Source of the DNA: an uncultured Butyricicoccus sp.
GTDB taxonomy: Bacteria; Bacillota; Clostridia; Oscillospirales; Butyricicoccaceae
Direction of reading: 5' to 3'
Assembly: GCA_944376065.1 (NCBI GenBank)
Contig: CALWBL010000001.1
Coordinates: 124,001 to 188,000 of the forward strand
Length of the DNA: 64,000 nucleotides
Shown: piece after piece, positions 41,531 through 49,301 of the stretch
Numbering within the stretch: the stretch's first letter is position 1
Layout of the letters: the number at the start of each line of letters is the position of its first letter
Translations under genes and position numbers: made by a program
The notes under the pieces: generated by a model
What the model saw: the letters and a program-made list of their open reading frames with translations, nothing else
Databases searched by the model: none
What the model was told of the DNA's origin: nothing

Positions 41531-42694
41531 TTGAAACCAAACTCATATATATCCCAATATTTCCCTAAAGTGCTAACCGCAGCATCAGCTATTTTAGTTG
41601 CTACGGGAACGGTTGCTTTTGCAATCTCTCAAGCAGCCGGTCAGCAAGACCCTTTAGTTAGTGAAAGCTATTTAACAGGAGCTTATCAAACCGATGTTAT
41701 AAATCAAGTTAAAAATCAAGCCATAAATGAACTAAATTCCATTCAATCAGGCTTAGAACAAAAAGTTTCTGAGCTTAGCCTAAATTATTCTGATAATCAG
41801 CTCGAACAAGAACTAGCTAAACAAGTTGCAGCAGCACTTGGAGCAACTAATATAAGAAGCGTTTCCAGCAGTTTCACTAATGGCACACAGCTTACACTTG
41901 CAAAAACAACTGAGATTTGTCTTACAAGTGGTTCTGCTACACTTTTATCTGGTGAGTTAATCAATGTTACTACAGGTAAAATGGTTTATTCTGGCTCTGT
42001 ACTTGTAAGAAATCAGCTATATATGTCACCATCAGCTAATACAACAATTAAACTAACATCTCCAACTAAAGTTGATATCTCAGGCAATTATACTGAAATT
42101 TCTGGCACATCTCCGGCATATATTGCCAACTATACTGTTTATGCTGATGCTCTAAATGACTTGGGACTTTTTTCTGGCTCTACAAATGGTTATGAGCTAG
42201 AACGTGCATCAACTCGTGCTGAAGGCCTTGTCATGCTTTTACGTATGCTAGGTGAGGAAGAACGTGCACTTAACTATAAAGGCTCACATCCTTTTACTGA
42301 TGTTCCTGAATGGGCTGATAGATACGTAGCTTATGCATATGAAAAAGGTTATACAAGTGGTGTAAGTGATGGAATTTTTGGCTCTCAAAACACATTATCA
42401 CTTAATGACTATATGACATTTCTACTCCGTGCATTAGAGTACGATGATAAAAAAGGTGATTTTTCATGGGAAACATCTGGTCAAACCGCTGTTTCTGTTG
42501 GCATTTTAAGCGGCAATGATTTACAAAACATTCAAAGTCGTGGGGTTTTATACCGTGATGACCTTGTTTATGCATCATATAATGCCCTTTTTGCAAGCTG
42601 CAAAAACGAAACATTTAGATTATGTGATAAACTTATAACTGCTGGAATTTTTACTCAAACAGAACTCGTTCTGGCACAAAATAGCCTGTCTTGA
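41531..42694 (+). CDS. S-layer-homology domain protein, membrane-anchored or secreted
   Basis: 387 residues. N-terminal hydrophobic segment (about 14-36, VLTAASAILVATGTVAFAIS) as signal or anchor, a coiled-coil-like helix (about 55-110), a Ser/Thr-rich beta region (about 115-205), then SLH repeats: degenerate ADALNDLGLFSGSTNGYELE at about 215, clear FTDVPEWADRYVAYAYEKGY at about 270, and a third at about 325. SLH domains bind pyruvylated wall polymers, so it should sit on the cell wall. Start TTG 41531 behind gaggggaggc. Specific role unknown. Confidence 0.8.
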   Translation: MKPNSYISQYFPKVLTAASAILVATGTVAFAISQAAGQQDPLVSESYLTGAYQTDVINQVKNQAINELNSIQSGLEQKVSELSLNYSDNQLEQELAKQVAAALGATNIRSVSSSFTNGTQLTLAKTTEICLTSGSATLLSGELINVTTGKMVYSGSVLVRNQLYMSPSANTTIKLTSPTKVDISGNYTEISGTSPAYIANYTVYADALNDLGLFSGSTNGYELERASTRAEGLVMLLRMLGEEERALNYKGSHPFTDVPEWADRYVAYAYEKGYTSGVSDGIFGSQNTLSLNDYMTFLLRALEYDDKKGDFSWETSGQTAVSVGILSGNDLQNIQSRGVLYRDDLVYASYNALFASCKNETFRLCDKLITAGIFTQTELVLAQNSLS

Positions 42695-42743
42695 TTTTTG
42701 AAAAATATTCCTAAAATAATTTTTAAAATTTATGCACAAGGGC

Positions 42744-42793
42744 AAGCCCTCCCCCATATGATGATAATGAAATCACTGATTAGGAGGGTTTTT
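42744..42793 (+). promoter_or_regulatory. Hairpin that can mask the ribosome site of the Cys-rich gene
   Basis: CCCTCC (42747-42752) can pair with the Shine-Dalgarno GGAGGG (42783-42788), extended to nine pairs by flanking bases, followed by TTTTT. It has the look of an intrinsic terminator that overlaps the ribosome site, so it could end transcripts from the SLH gene or control translation. Confidence 0.45.
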
Positions 42794-42795
42794 AA

Positions 42796-42981
42796 ATGTG
42801 TAATTCTTGTAACAATATGTGGGGCGAAAACAGCATGTGGTGGCTTATCATTATCTTAGCTATCGTTCTAATTTGGTGCTGCTGCGGCTCTAACTCTGGT
42901 AATTCCTGCGGCAATCAGTGCTGCAACCCTTGCATGCCTCATGATGATTGCTGCTCAGGCGGCTGCAACCCTTGCCGTTAA
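42796..42981 (+). CDS. Small Cys-rich membrane protein
   Basis: 61 residues with 14 cysteines. N-terminal MCNSCNNMWGENS, one membrane helix (about 14-29, MWWLIIILAIVLIW), then CCC and pairs of cysteines spaced through Gly/Asn/Ser (CGNQCCNPC, DDCCSGGCNPC) with one His. GC and codon use (tgc, ggc) differ a little from neighbours because of composition. No family recognised; similar tiny helix-plus-cysteine proteins occur among spore and metal-binding proteins. ATG 42796 behind aggaggg, own terminator after it. Confidence 0.7.
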   Translation: MCNSCNNMWGENSMWWLIIILAIVLIWCCCGSNSGNSCGNQCCNPCMPHDDCCSGGCNPCR

Positions 42982-43003
42982 TAATTCCACAAAAATAACA
43001 TCT

Positions 43004-43036
43004 AATAAACCCGTCAGAAATGGCGGGTTTATTTTT
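43004..43036 (+). terminator. Terminator after the Cys-rich gene
   Basis: AATAAACCCG (43004-43013), loop, CGGGTTTATT (43024-43033), T-run. Confidence 0.9.
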
Positions 43037-43065
43037 CGTATTTAATATAGAAAATCAAAAAGGAC

Positions 43066-43094
43066 TTGCAAAAATCAGCAAAATCATGTAAAAT
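43066..43094 (+). promoter_or_regulatory. Promoter of efp
   Basis: TTGCAA (43066-43071), 17-base spacer, TAAAAT (43089-43094), about 67 bases before the ATG. Confidence 0.55.
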
Positions 43095-43160
43095 ATAATG
43101 GCATAAGAAAATAAAAATGTAATCTTGTTAAAAAATCGTGCATTTGGAGGATTTAGATTT

Positions 43161-43724
43161 ATGATTTCCGCAGGCGAATTTAGAAATGGCGTAACTTTTG
43201 AGATGGATGGTCAGGTTCTGCAGGTTGTAGAATTCCAGCATGTAAAACCTGGTAAGGGTGCCGCTTTCGTTCGTGTAAAAATGAAAAATGTTATCACTGG
43301 TGCTGTTACTGAGCGTAGCTTTAACCCAACAGATAAATATGAACAAGCTCATGTTGAGCGTAAAGAAATGCAGTATCTGTATGCTGATGGTGATTTACAC
43401 TACTTCATGGATACAGAAACATATGAGCAAATGCCAATCAACGAATCTACTCTTGGCGATGATTTCCGTTTCGTAACCGAAAATATGAACGTTAAGGTTC
43501 TTTCTTATAAGGGTAGCGTTTTTGCCGTTGAGCCACCTCTGTTTGTTGAGCTTGAAGTTACTGAAACTGACCCTGGTTTCAAGGGCAACACTGCTACTAA
43601 CACACTAAAACCTGCTGTTGTTGAAACTGGTGCAACCGTTCAGGTTCCACTCTTCATTGAGCAGGGCGAAAAGATTAAGATTGACACTCGTACAGGTGAA
43701 TATCTGGAGCGTAGCAAGGGTTAA
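43161..43724 (+). CDS. efp: Elongation factor P
   Basis: 187 residues, three OB/KOW domains. It binds between the ribosomal P and E sites and relieves stalling at polyproline. The tip loop reads [13 protein letters not shown], with lysine at the position modified in Bacillus (5-aminopentanol) and in E. coli (beta-lysine). The C-terminal signature [21 protein letters not shown] is complete. ATG 43161 follows ttggagga; upstream in-frame codons precede the ribosome site. Codons are of the highly expressed type. Confidence 0.96.
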   Translation: MISAGEFRNGVTFEMDGQVLQVVEFQHVKPGKGAAFVRVKMKNVITGAVTERSFNPTDKYEQAHVERKEMQYLYADGDLHYFMDTETYEQMPINESTLGDDFRFVTENMNVKVLSYKGSVFAVEPPLFVELEVTETDPGFKGNTATNTLKPAVVETGATVQVPLFIEQGEKIKIDTRTGEYLERSKG

Positions 43725-43762
43725 TTTTCTTTTCTCGCACCCAATAAGGAGGCAATTTTATA

Positions 43763-44137
43763 ATGACACTCGCTAGACGTGCCGCTCATCTTCAAGGTCT
43801 TTTTGAAGGTATGCAGTTAGATGAAACAAAAAAAGAAACTAAGATTATTAGTGAAATTCTTGACATTCTCGCTGAAACCACTGAGGAACTTCAGCGATTA
43901 AGCAATGAAAATGATACTTTAAAGCATATTATTCACCATAATTGTGATAATAATGTCTTTGATGAATTAGAAAATGTTGATATTGATGATGGTGCAGATT
44001 ATCAGGTTATCTGCCCTACTTGTGGCGAAATCATGTATCTTGATGCCGCAGCGATTGAACTAGGTTCAATTGATTGCGGAAGTTGTGGCGAGTTATTAGA
44101 ATTTGATTTGTCTGATTTGGAAGAGGAAGATATATAA
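43763..44137 (+). CDS. CD1247-type zinc-ribbon protein
   Basis: 124 residues. N-terminal helical hairpin (LARRAAHLQGLFEGMQLDET, about 1-60) and a C-terminal zinc ribbon with cysteine pairs CPTCGEIMYLD and DCGSCGELLEFDL, ending in an acidic tail. This matches proteins annotated as 'CD1247 N-terminal domain' in Clostridia, usually next to efp, as here (38 bases after it). Function unknown; the efp link suggests translation. Ribosome site aaggagg. Confidence 0.8.
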   Translation: MTLARRAAHLQGLFEGMQLDETKKETKIISEILDILAETTEELQRLSNENDTLKHIIHHNCDNNVFDELENVDIDDGADYQVICPTCGEIMYLDAAAIELGSIDCGSCGELLEFDLSDLEEEDI

Positions 44138-44139
44138 AA

Positions 44140-44167
44140 AGGCGGAGATGAAAATTCTCCGTCTTTT
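44140..44167 (+). terminator. Terminator of the efp operon
   Basis: GGCGGAGA (44141-44148), loop, TCTCCGTC (44156-44163) with one G-U pair, then TTTT. Confidence 0.8.
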
Positions 44168-44172
44168 CACAT

Positions 44173-44226
44173 TTAAAAAACAGCAAAACAGCCGTTACTG
44201 CTCTCCACTTCAGTAACAGCTGTTTT
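44173..44226 (-). terminator. Terminator of the 1-phosphofructokinase gene
   Basis: On the minus strand arms 44226-44211 and 44200-44185 pair over 16 positions with one mismatch (AAAACAGC, GTTACTG), ten-base loop, then T-run (44180-44173). It lies about 185 bases beyond the stop. The stretch 44227-44411 between holds no gene I can support. Confidence 0.75.
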
Positions 44227-44411
44227 CATGCATTTCATATATTGTTGACATATTCTCGATGCAGCCACCCTCAAAACCCTAAACAGCTGAACTGCAATAT
44301 TTGTCAACTCACTTTTGCATCTGTTCAGAATTATCTATATAATGACAACTCTTCACCATGATATAATATCACATTATAGTAAATATGTCAAGTAAAGTAT
44401 TTTACTACTGC

Positions 44412-45353
44412 TTACACAGTATATACTTCGAGTGTTTCATAGACCTCAAAAACGCGCTTTAAAGTTGCCATTTCTGTTCCGGCAAGTCTTGCACATGCAC
44501 GGCCAGTTGCTACTGTATATTTAGCTAATTCAACAAAGCTAAGTCCATTTTCCATAGAATTTGCTATTGCCCCCACCATAGCATCTCCAGTGCCAACTGC
44601 GCCACACGTTTCAATTTTAGGGTTTGAGTTTACATAAAGAGCCTCTTTTTCATTTTTAGAAACAAACACAGCACCATCTTGCGACATAGATACGCAAACA
44701 GCTCTCGCGCCCATATCAAGTAATTTTTTTGCCTGGTTTACAATAACCTCTGGGTCTGTTGAAACTTCTTCATTCACAGCCTCAGCAAGCTCAAAAACAT
44801 TAGGCTTTACAAAATCTGGTTCGAGTTTTAACGCCTCAATCAAGTGTTCACCACTCGCATCAATAATCAACTGGCAGCCTGCTTTTTTTATTTTCTTGCA
44901 AATTTTTATGTAATTTTGCATACTAAAATCTGGTGGAAGTGAACCTGTAATAACAAAACTATTTTCTGGATAAAGATAATTATCCATTCTATCAAGAAAA
45001 CGTAAGTAATCAGCATCGGTTATTTTTGAACCTGGTTCGTTTATTTCTGTATGTTCACCATCAGCACCGATAACCTGAATATTTACACGTGTTTCTCCTG
45101 GAACATCAACAAAATCATGGTGAATATCAGCAGATGTTAATGAATCCTTCAGGAACCTGCCATTTGAACCAGCACAAAAACCAATAGCAACACTTATTCC
45201 GCCTAATGCCTTAATCGCACGAGAAACGTTTATACCTTTACCGCCTGGTTCAACCATACTACCTATTGCACGATTTAAACGCATTGGAATTAGTGATTGC
45301 TCTATGCGGATAGTACGGTCAATGGCTGGATTCAAAGTAATTGTAATAATCAT
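44412..45353 (-). CDS. fruK: 1-phosphofructokinase / tagatose-6-phosphate kinase family (PfkB)
   Basis: 313 residues. Starts MIITITLNPAIDRTI, contains VEPGGKGINVSRAIKALGG (ribokinase-family signature 1) and AVGTGDAMVGAIANSM with the catalytic Asp. The N-terminal form TLNPAIDRT is that of FruK/LacC, which phosphorylate fructose-1-P or tagatose-6-P. No fructose PTS gene or FruR is beside it, so the sugar is uncertain. ATG 45353 is ten bases after aggaggt; a start 33 bases upstream precedes that site. Confidence 0.87.
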   Translation of the reverse strand: MIITITLNPAIDRTIRIEQSLIPMRLNRAIGSMVEPGGKGINVSRAIKALGGISVAIGFCAGSNGRFLKDSLTSADIHHDFVDVPGETRVNIQVIGADGEHTEINEPGSKITDADYLRFLDRMDNYLYPENSFVITGSLPPDFSMQNYIKICKKIKKAGCQLIIDASGEHLIEALKLEPDFVKPNVFELAEAVNEEVSTDPEVIVNQAKKLLDMGARAVCVSMSQDGAVFVSKNEKEALYVNSNPKIETCGAVGTGDAMVGAIANSMENGLSFVELAKYTVATGRACARLAGTEMATLKRVFEVYETLEVYTV

Positions 45354-45391
45354 AAGGGAAGACCTCCTATTTGCAACGCTCTTCACTTATT

Positions 45392-45420
45392 ATTTTACCT
45401 ATTTTCACAGCTTTTGTAAA
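45392..45420 (-). promoter_or_regulatory. Promoter of the PfkB-family gene
   Basis: On the minus strand TTTACA (45420-45415), 17-base spacer, TAAAAT (45397-45392). Confidence 0.5.
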
Positions 45421-45494
45421 CCTTTTTTAAGCATTTAGCCAAAAGTAAACAAAAATACAAAATCTATACTGTTAAATTTGCAGTAATATAAAAC

Positions 45495-46229
45495 TTAATT
45501 TGACTCTTGCTCAATTTCTGCCAATATTTTTTTATCCTGTTTGTTTTCTGGTTTAAACTTTGCAAACAAGTCTGGTCTATCCTTTTTAGTCCTAATAAGC
45601 GACATTTTTCTTCGCCATCTTGCTATATTCGCATGATGACCAGATAACAAAACATCTGGCACTTCCCTATCTCTCCAAATCGCTGGATGAGTATATTGTG
45701 GATACTCAAGCAAACCATTCCAATGACTTTCATCTTGGAATGCGGTTTCATCTGGAAGTACATCAGGCACCATACGACAAATTGCATCAGCCACCGCCAT
45801 AGCCGGAATTTCACCGCCTGTTAAAACAAAATCACCTATTGATATTTCCTCGTCTACACAAGCGTCTATAAAACGCTGGTCAATTCCCTCATAATGACCA
45901 CATACTATGATTATATGTTTTTTCTCGAGCAGCTCTCTAGCCTTTTGCTGTGTAAACTGTGAACCTTGAGCACTCATCATAACAGTATGTACTTTTTCTC
46001 CTGCACATAAATGCTCATGGCATAAATATAGAGGTTCTGGCAGCATAACCATGCCTCTACCGCCACCATAAGGGGAGTCATCAGCTTTATGATGTTTATC
46101 AAGTGCAAAGTCACGAATATTAGCTGGATTGATGGAAACAAGTCCTTTTGTTTGAGCGCGACCAATAATACTCTGTTTCATTACGCCATCTATGAGTTCT
46201 GGAAACAGAGTCATAATATCAATCTTCAT
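45495..46229 (-). CDS. trmD: tRNA (guanine-N1)-methyltransferase
   Basis: 244 residues, SPOUT-fold enzyme that makes m1G37 in tRNAs. Motifs: MKIDIMTLFPELIDG at the start, DSPYGGGRGMVM, CGHYEGIDQRF and SIGDFVLTGGEIPAMA, which form the trefoil knot. C-terminal domain from about 165 ends in a Lys/Glu-rich tail. It overlaps rimM by four bases, so they are coupled. The rplS gene that often follows trmD is not here. Confidence 0.96.
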   Translation of the reverse strand: MKIDIMTLFPELIDGVMKQSIIGRAQTKGLVSINPANIRDFALDKHHKADDSPYGGGRGMVMLPEPLYLCHEHLCAGEKVHTVMMSAQGSQFTQQKARELLEKKHIIIVCGHYEGIDQRFIDACVDEEISIGDFVLTGGEIPAMAVADAICRMVPDVLPDETAFQDESHWNGLLEYPQYTHPAIWRDREVPDVLLSGHHANIARWRRKMSLIRTKKDRPDLFAKFKPENKQDKKILAEIEQESN

Positions 46230-46732
46230 TCTATAAGTCCCTCTATTGTTTCAACCTTAATTACGCCTTTTTCAAGGTCAATCGACTTTAAAAATGGCTT
46301 ACAAGCTGGGATTAAGGCATCTTTTTTTCCATCTTCGCGCTTAATTATATATAAATCATGACCTGAACCCTGATTTACGTCCTTTAGTATACCTATTGTT
46401 TCTCCTATTCGCTCATCATAGACGCTAAATCCTATAATATCTTGAATAAATACCAAATCATCTGGTAATTCAACATCTTGACGGTCAAGATATAAAATTT
46501 TATTTTTTAGCGCCTCTGCTTCCTCATATGTATTTACACCTTCAATATGTATAATAACACAATTTTTATGAACGTAAGCACGTTTAATTTTTATGGGTTG
46601 CTCTGGAGATAAATACAAAGTATCAAAATCCAACAAAACATCTGGACTATCACACCAGGACTGAACCTTAATATCTCCCATAACGCCATGTGTATTTACG
46701 ATTTTTCCAGCTTCCAGAAATTGCTTTTTCAT
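46226..46732 (-). CDS. rimM: Ribosome maturation factor RimM
   Basis: 168 residues. N-terminal RimM domain (LEAGKIVNTHGVMGDIKVQSW, about 1-85) and C-terminal PRC-barrel (DIIGFSVYDERIGETIGILKDV, ALIPACKPFLKSIDLEKGVI). It binds ribosomal protein S19 and assists 30S head assembly. Coupled to trmD. A hairpin terminator separates it from khpA upstream, so rimM-trmD may be expressed at a lower level than rpsP-khpA. Confidence 0.95.
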   Translation of the reverse strand: MKKQFLEAGKIVNTHGVMGDIKVQSWCDSPDVLLDFDTLYLSPEQPIKIKRAYVHKNCVIIHIEGVNTYEEAEALKNKILYLDRQDVELPDDLVFIQDIIGFSVYDERIGETIGILKDVNQGSGHDLYIIKREDGKKDALIPACKPFLKSIDLEKGVIKVETIEGLIE

Positions 46733-46751
46733 CGTTTATTCCCTCCATTTT

Positions 46752-46789
46752 GAAAAAAGAAAAAGACCTGCCTAAATATGACAGGTCTT
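46752..46789 (-). terminator. Terminator between khpA and rimM
   Basis: On the minus strand AAGACCTG (46789-46782), 11-base loop, CAGGTCTT (46770-46763), then a T-rich run to 46752. It starts eight bases after the khpA stop and ends 20 before rimM. Confidence 0.8.
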
Positions 46790-46796
46790 GCAAGGC

Positions 46797-47027
46797 TTAG
46801 TCACAAATCTCGACAGAAACCTTTTTGTTTACACGATTTCCGGCAGCCTTCATCAGTGTGCGGATTTCCTTTGCAATTCGTCCATGGCGACCGATTATAC
46901 GTCCCATATCCTCAGCTGCAACACGCAATTCAAAGATGATTTCATCGCCATTTTCCTTTTCTTCTATGGAAATAGCGTCCGGAACTGTTACCAGATTCGC
47001 TACAATGTAGGTTAGAAGTTCCTTCAT
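46797..47027 (-). CDS. khpA: KH-domain RNA-binding protein KhpA (YlqC)
   Basis: 76 residues, one KH domain with the GxxG loop in DMGRIIGRHGRIAKEIRTLM. KhpA acts with KhpB in RNA binding linked to cell elongation in Firmicutes. It keeps the Bacillus order rpsP-ylqC-(rimM)-trmD. I choose ATG 47027 (usual family length); an upstream ATG at 47048 overlaps the rpsP stop. Confidence 0.92.
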   Translation of the reverse strand: MKELLTYIVANLVTVPDAISIEEKENGDEIIFELRVAAEDMGRIIGRHGRIAKEIRTLMKAAGNRVNKKVSVEICD

Positions 47028-47047
47028 GTTCACAACCTCACACTCCA

Positions 47048-47287
47048 TTACAGCACACCGGCCTTCTTTAAAATACCACGAACTGTGTCAGTTGGCTGTG
47101 CACCATTCTTGATCCACTTCTGAGCAAGCTCAGTGTTAACCTTAACTTCAGCCTCAGCGGTCATTGGGTTGTAAGTGCCGATTTCTTCAATGAAACGGCC
47201 GTCACGTGGGTAACGGGAATCAGCAACAACGATACGGTAGAAAGGAGCTTTCTTAGCACCCATTCTGCGAAGTCTAATCTTTACCAT
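47048..47287 (-). CDS. rpsP: 30S ribosomal protein S16
   Basis: 79 residues: [20 protein letters not shown], then [21 protein letters not shown] and [18 protein letters not shown], complete S16. It binds 16S rRNA early in 30S assembly. Perfect ribosome site aaggaggtg. Codons are of the highly expressed type. Downstream of ffh (61 bases) and upstream of khpA. Confidence 0.97.
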   Translation of the reverse strand: MVKIRLRRMGAKKAPFYRIVVADSRYPRDGRFIEEIGTYNPMTAEAEVKVNTELAQKWIKNGAQPTDTVRGILKKAGVL

Positions 47288-47348
47288 CTGTTTTTCACCT
47301 CCTTGGAAACAGATAAAATGTCTATTTGTAAAATAATTTTACACTAAT

Positions 47349-48707
47349 TTAAAACGGCAACTTAAAATTTCCGAGCCCTGGAAATCCACGTTTTTTACGC
47401 TTGCCACGCTTTTGCATTCCAACAATTTGGCGGGTCATTTTTTGCATTGCCTCGAATTGTTTAAGCAATCTGTTAATCTCTTCAATTTTAAGACCACAAC
47501 CAGCAGCTATACGCTTTTTACGGCTAAAATTTATAATTGAAGGATTATCACGCTCTTTAGGTGTCATAGATTGAATAATTGCCTCAGTATGAGCAAGAGC
47601 TTTTTCATCTATTTTGGCACCTGCTAGGGCTGCTGGGTCAACACCTGGCAACATTCCAAGTATATCCTGCATAGAACCCATATTCTTCATCTGCTGTAAC
47701 TGCTGATAAAAATCTGTAAAGGTGAGCTTACCAACTGACATTTTTTTTGCAGCCTCAGCAGCCTGTTTTTGGTCGAAAGTCTCCTGTGCTTTTTCAATAA
47801 GCGTAAGCACATCACCCATGCCAAGAATACGAGATGCCATGCGGTCTGGGTGAAACTGCTCGATATTATCTAACTTTTCACCTGTGCCGATATACTTAAT
47901 CGGCTTGCCTGTAACAGCCTTAACAGAAAGAGCAGCACCACCGCGAGCGTCACCGTCCATCTTACTCATCAGCACACCATCAATTCCCAGTGCTTCATCA
48001 AAAGTTTGGGCAACATTTACAGCGTCCTGACCTGTCATAGCGTCAACAACAAGCATAATTTCATGTGGCTTAACATTTTTCTTAATCTGTTTAAGCTCGT
48101 CCATTAGTGCTTCATCGATATGCAAGCGACCTGCTGTATCAATAAACACTAAGTCGTGACCGTTTTTGCGTGCATAATCTACGCCCGCCTTAGCGATTTC
48201 TATTGGATTACCCTGTCCCATTTCAAAAACAGGTATTCCAAGCTGACCACCGACAACTTTTAGCTGCTCAATAGCCGCCGGACGGTAAACGTCACAAGCT
48301 ACCAAAAGCGGTCTACGCTGCTGTTGCTTTTTGAATAGACCTGCGAGCTTTGCACAGTTTGTTGTTTTACCAGCGCCTTGCAATCCTACCATCATAACAA
48401 TGGTTGGAGGGTTTGGCGCAATCGTAATACGAGCATTTTGACCACCCAGAAGGGCTGTAAGCTCCTCGTTTACGATTTTAATTACCTGTTGTGCAGGTGA
48501 TAGACTTTCAAGGATATCAACACCCACAGCCTTTTCGGTAACAGATTTGACAAAATCCTTTGTCACTTTAAAGTTTACATCTGCTTCCAAAAGAGCTAAG
48601 CGGATTTCACGCATAGCGTCCTTAATATCCGCCTCTGTCAGTCGTCCACGGCTTCTCAACTTTTTAAAAGTATTGGAAATTTTTTCGGTTAAGCCTTCAA
48701 ATGCCAT
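47349..48707 (-). CDS. ffh: Signal recognition particle GTPase Ffh
   Basis: 452 residues. N domain (about 1-85), G domain with GLQGAGKTTNCAKLA near 106, DTAGR near 187 and SKMDGDARGGAALS, and a methionine-rich M domain (about 300-440, QLQQMKNMGSMQDILGMLPG, FEAMQKMTRQIVGMQKRG) ending in a basic KRGKRKKRGFPG tail. It targets membrane proteins with SRP RNA, which is not in the window. I choose ATG 48707, four bases after ggagga. Directly downstream of ylxM. Confidence 0.96.
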   Translation of the reverse strand: MAFEGLTEKISNTFKKLRSRGRLTEADIKDAMREIRLALLEADVNFKVTKDFVKSVTEKAVGVDILESLSPAQQVIKIVNEELTALLGGQNARITIAPNPPTIVMMVGLQGAGKTTNCAKLAGLFKKQQQRRPLLVACDVYRPAAIEQLKVVGGQLGIPVFEMGQGNPIEIAKAGVDYARKNGHDLVFIDTAGRLHIDEALMDELKQIKKNVKPHEIMLVVDAMTGQDAVNVAQTFDEALGIDGVLMSKMDGDARGGAALSVKAVTGKPIKYIGTGEKLDNIEQFHPDRMASRILGMGDVLTLIEKAQETFDQKQAAEAAKKMSVGKLTFTDFYQQLQQMKNMGSMQDILGMLPGVDPAALAGAKIDEKALAHTEAIIQSMTPKERDNPSIINFSRKKRIAAGCGLKIEEINRLLKQFEAMQKMTRQIVGMQKRGKRKKRGFPGLGNFKLPF

Positions 48708-48722
48708 ATTTTCCTCCAATTA

Positions 48723-49097
48723 CTAGCTGCGTTCATCAGCGATTATTTTCAGGTTTTTATCCAAACGAGCAAGTAGCTTGGAAATTTCGGGATTATGAAT
48801 CAGATTAGAATTTATAATTCTAAGTCTGTGAACATCATCCAGCATTGAATCCACAAGTGAGTCAATTTTTCCATACCTAGAAACAAGACCGAGCTTTTTT
48901 TCCATATCTCGCAGTGTATGTTCCGCGCGCACAATGCTGTCACGCACACCTTGGCGAGTGATTCCAATATGTTCAGAAATCTCTGCTAGTGAAAGGTCCT
49001 CATTATAATATAGGTCAAACAACTCTTTTTGCTTTTCGGTAAGTACTTCACCATAGAAGTCAAAGAGCAAACACATTTCCAGCGGTTTATTTTTCAT
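48723..49097 (-). CDS. ylxM: YlxM-family SRP-associated DNA-binding protein
   Basis: 124 residues of the UPF0122 family: LTEKQKELFDLYYNEDLSLA and the helix-turn-helix EISEHIGITRQGVRDSIVRAEHTL, like sigma region 4, then a coiled tail. YlxM is encoded just before ffh in Firmicutes and is reported to modulate SRP. Here 15 bases separate it from ffh. It leads a likely ylxM-ffh-rpsP-khpA transcript. Confidence 0.92.
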   Translation of the reverse strand: MKNKPLEMCLLFDFYGEVLTEKQKELFDLYYNEDLSLAEISEHIGITRQGVRDSIVRAEHTLRDMEKKLGLVSRYGKIDSLVDSMLDDVHRLRIINSNLIHNPEISKLLARLDKNLKIIADERS

Positions 49098-49146
49098 AAT
49101 CAGCCTCCTGTGTAAAGGAGATTCGCTTTACAACTGCGATGCTATT

Positions 49147-49175
49147 ATCATACAACATACTTCAAAATATGTCAA
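49147..49175 (-). promoter_or_regulatory. Promoter of ylxM-ffh
   Basis: On the minus strand TTGACA (49175-49170), 17-base spacer, TATGAT (49152-49147), 50 bases before ylxM. Confidence 0.65.
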
Positions 49176-49213
49176 GTACTTTTTTAAAAAAATCAAAAAA
49201 TACGTTATATATA

Positions 49214-49242
49214 TGGACTTTATCCGAAAATAACTGTATACT
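49214..49242 (+). promoter_or_regulatory. Putative promoter of the M16-lgt-folD operon
   Basis: TGGACT (49214-49219), 17-base spacer, TATACT (49237-49242), 60 bases before the first gene. Confidence 0.45.
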
Positions 49243-49301
49243 GATTTCATATGTTTTAATAAATTATATATTATTTTTGCTAAATAGAAAGAGGTTTTAT
49301 A

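Noticed and set aside
42796-42981. Secreted Cys-rich bacteriocin or defensin
   Set aside because: The single helix starts at residue 14 after two cysteines, with no signal-peptidase site or leader; a membrane-anchored metal or redox protein is simpler.
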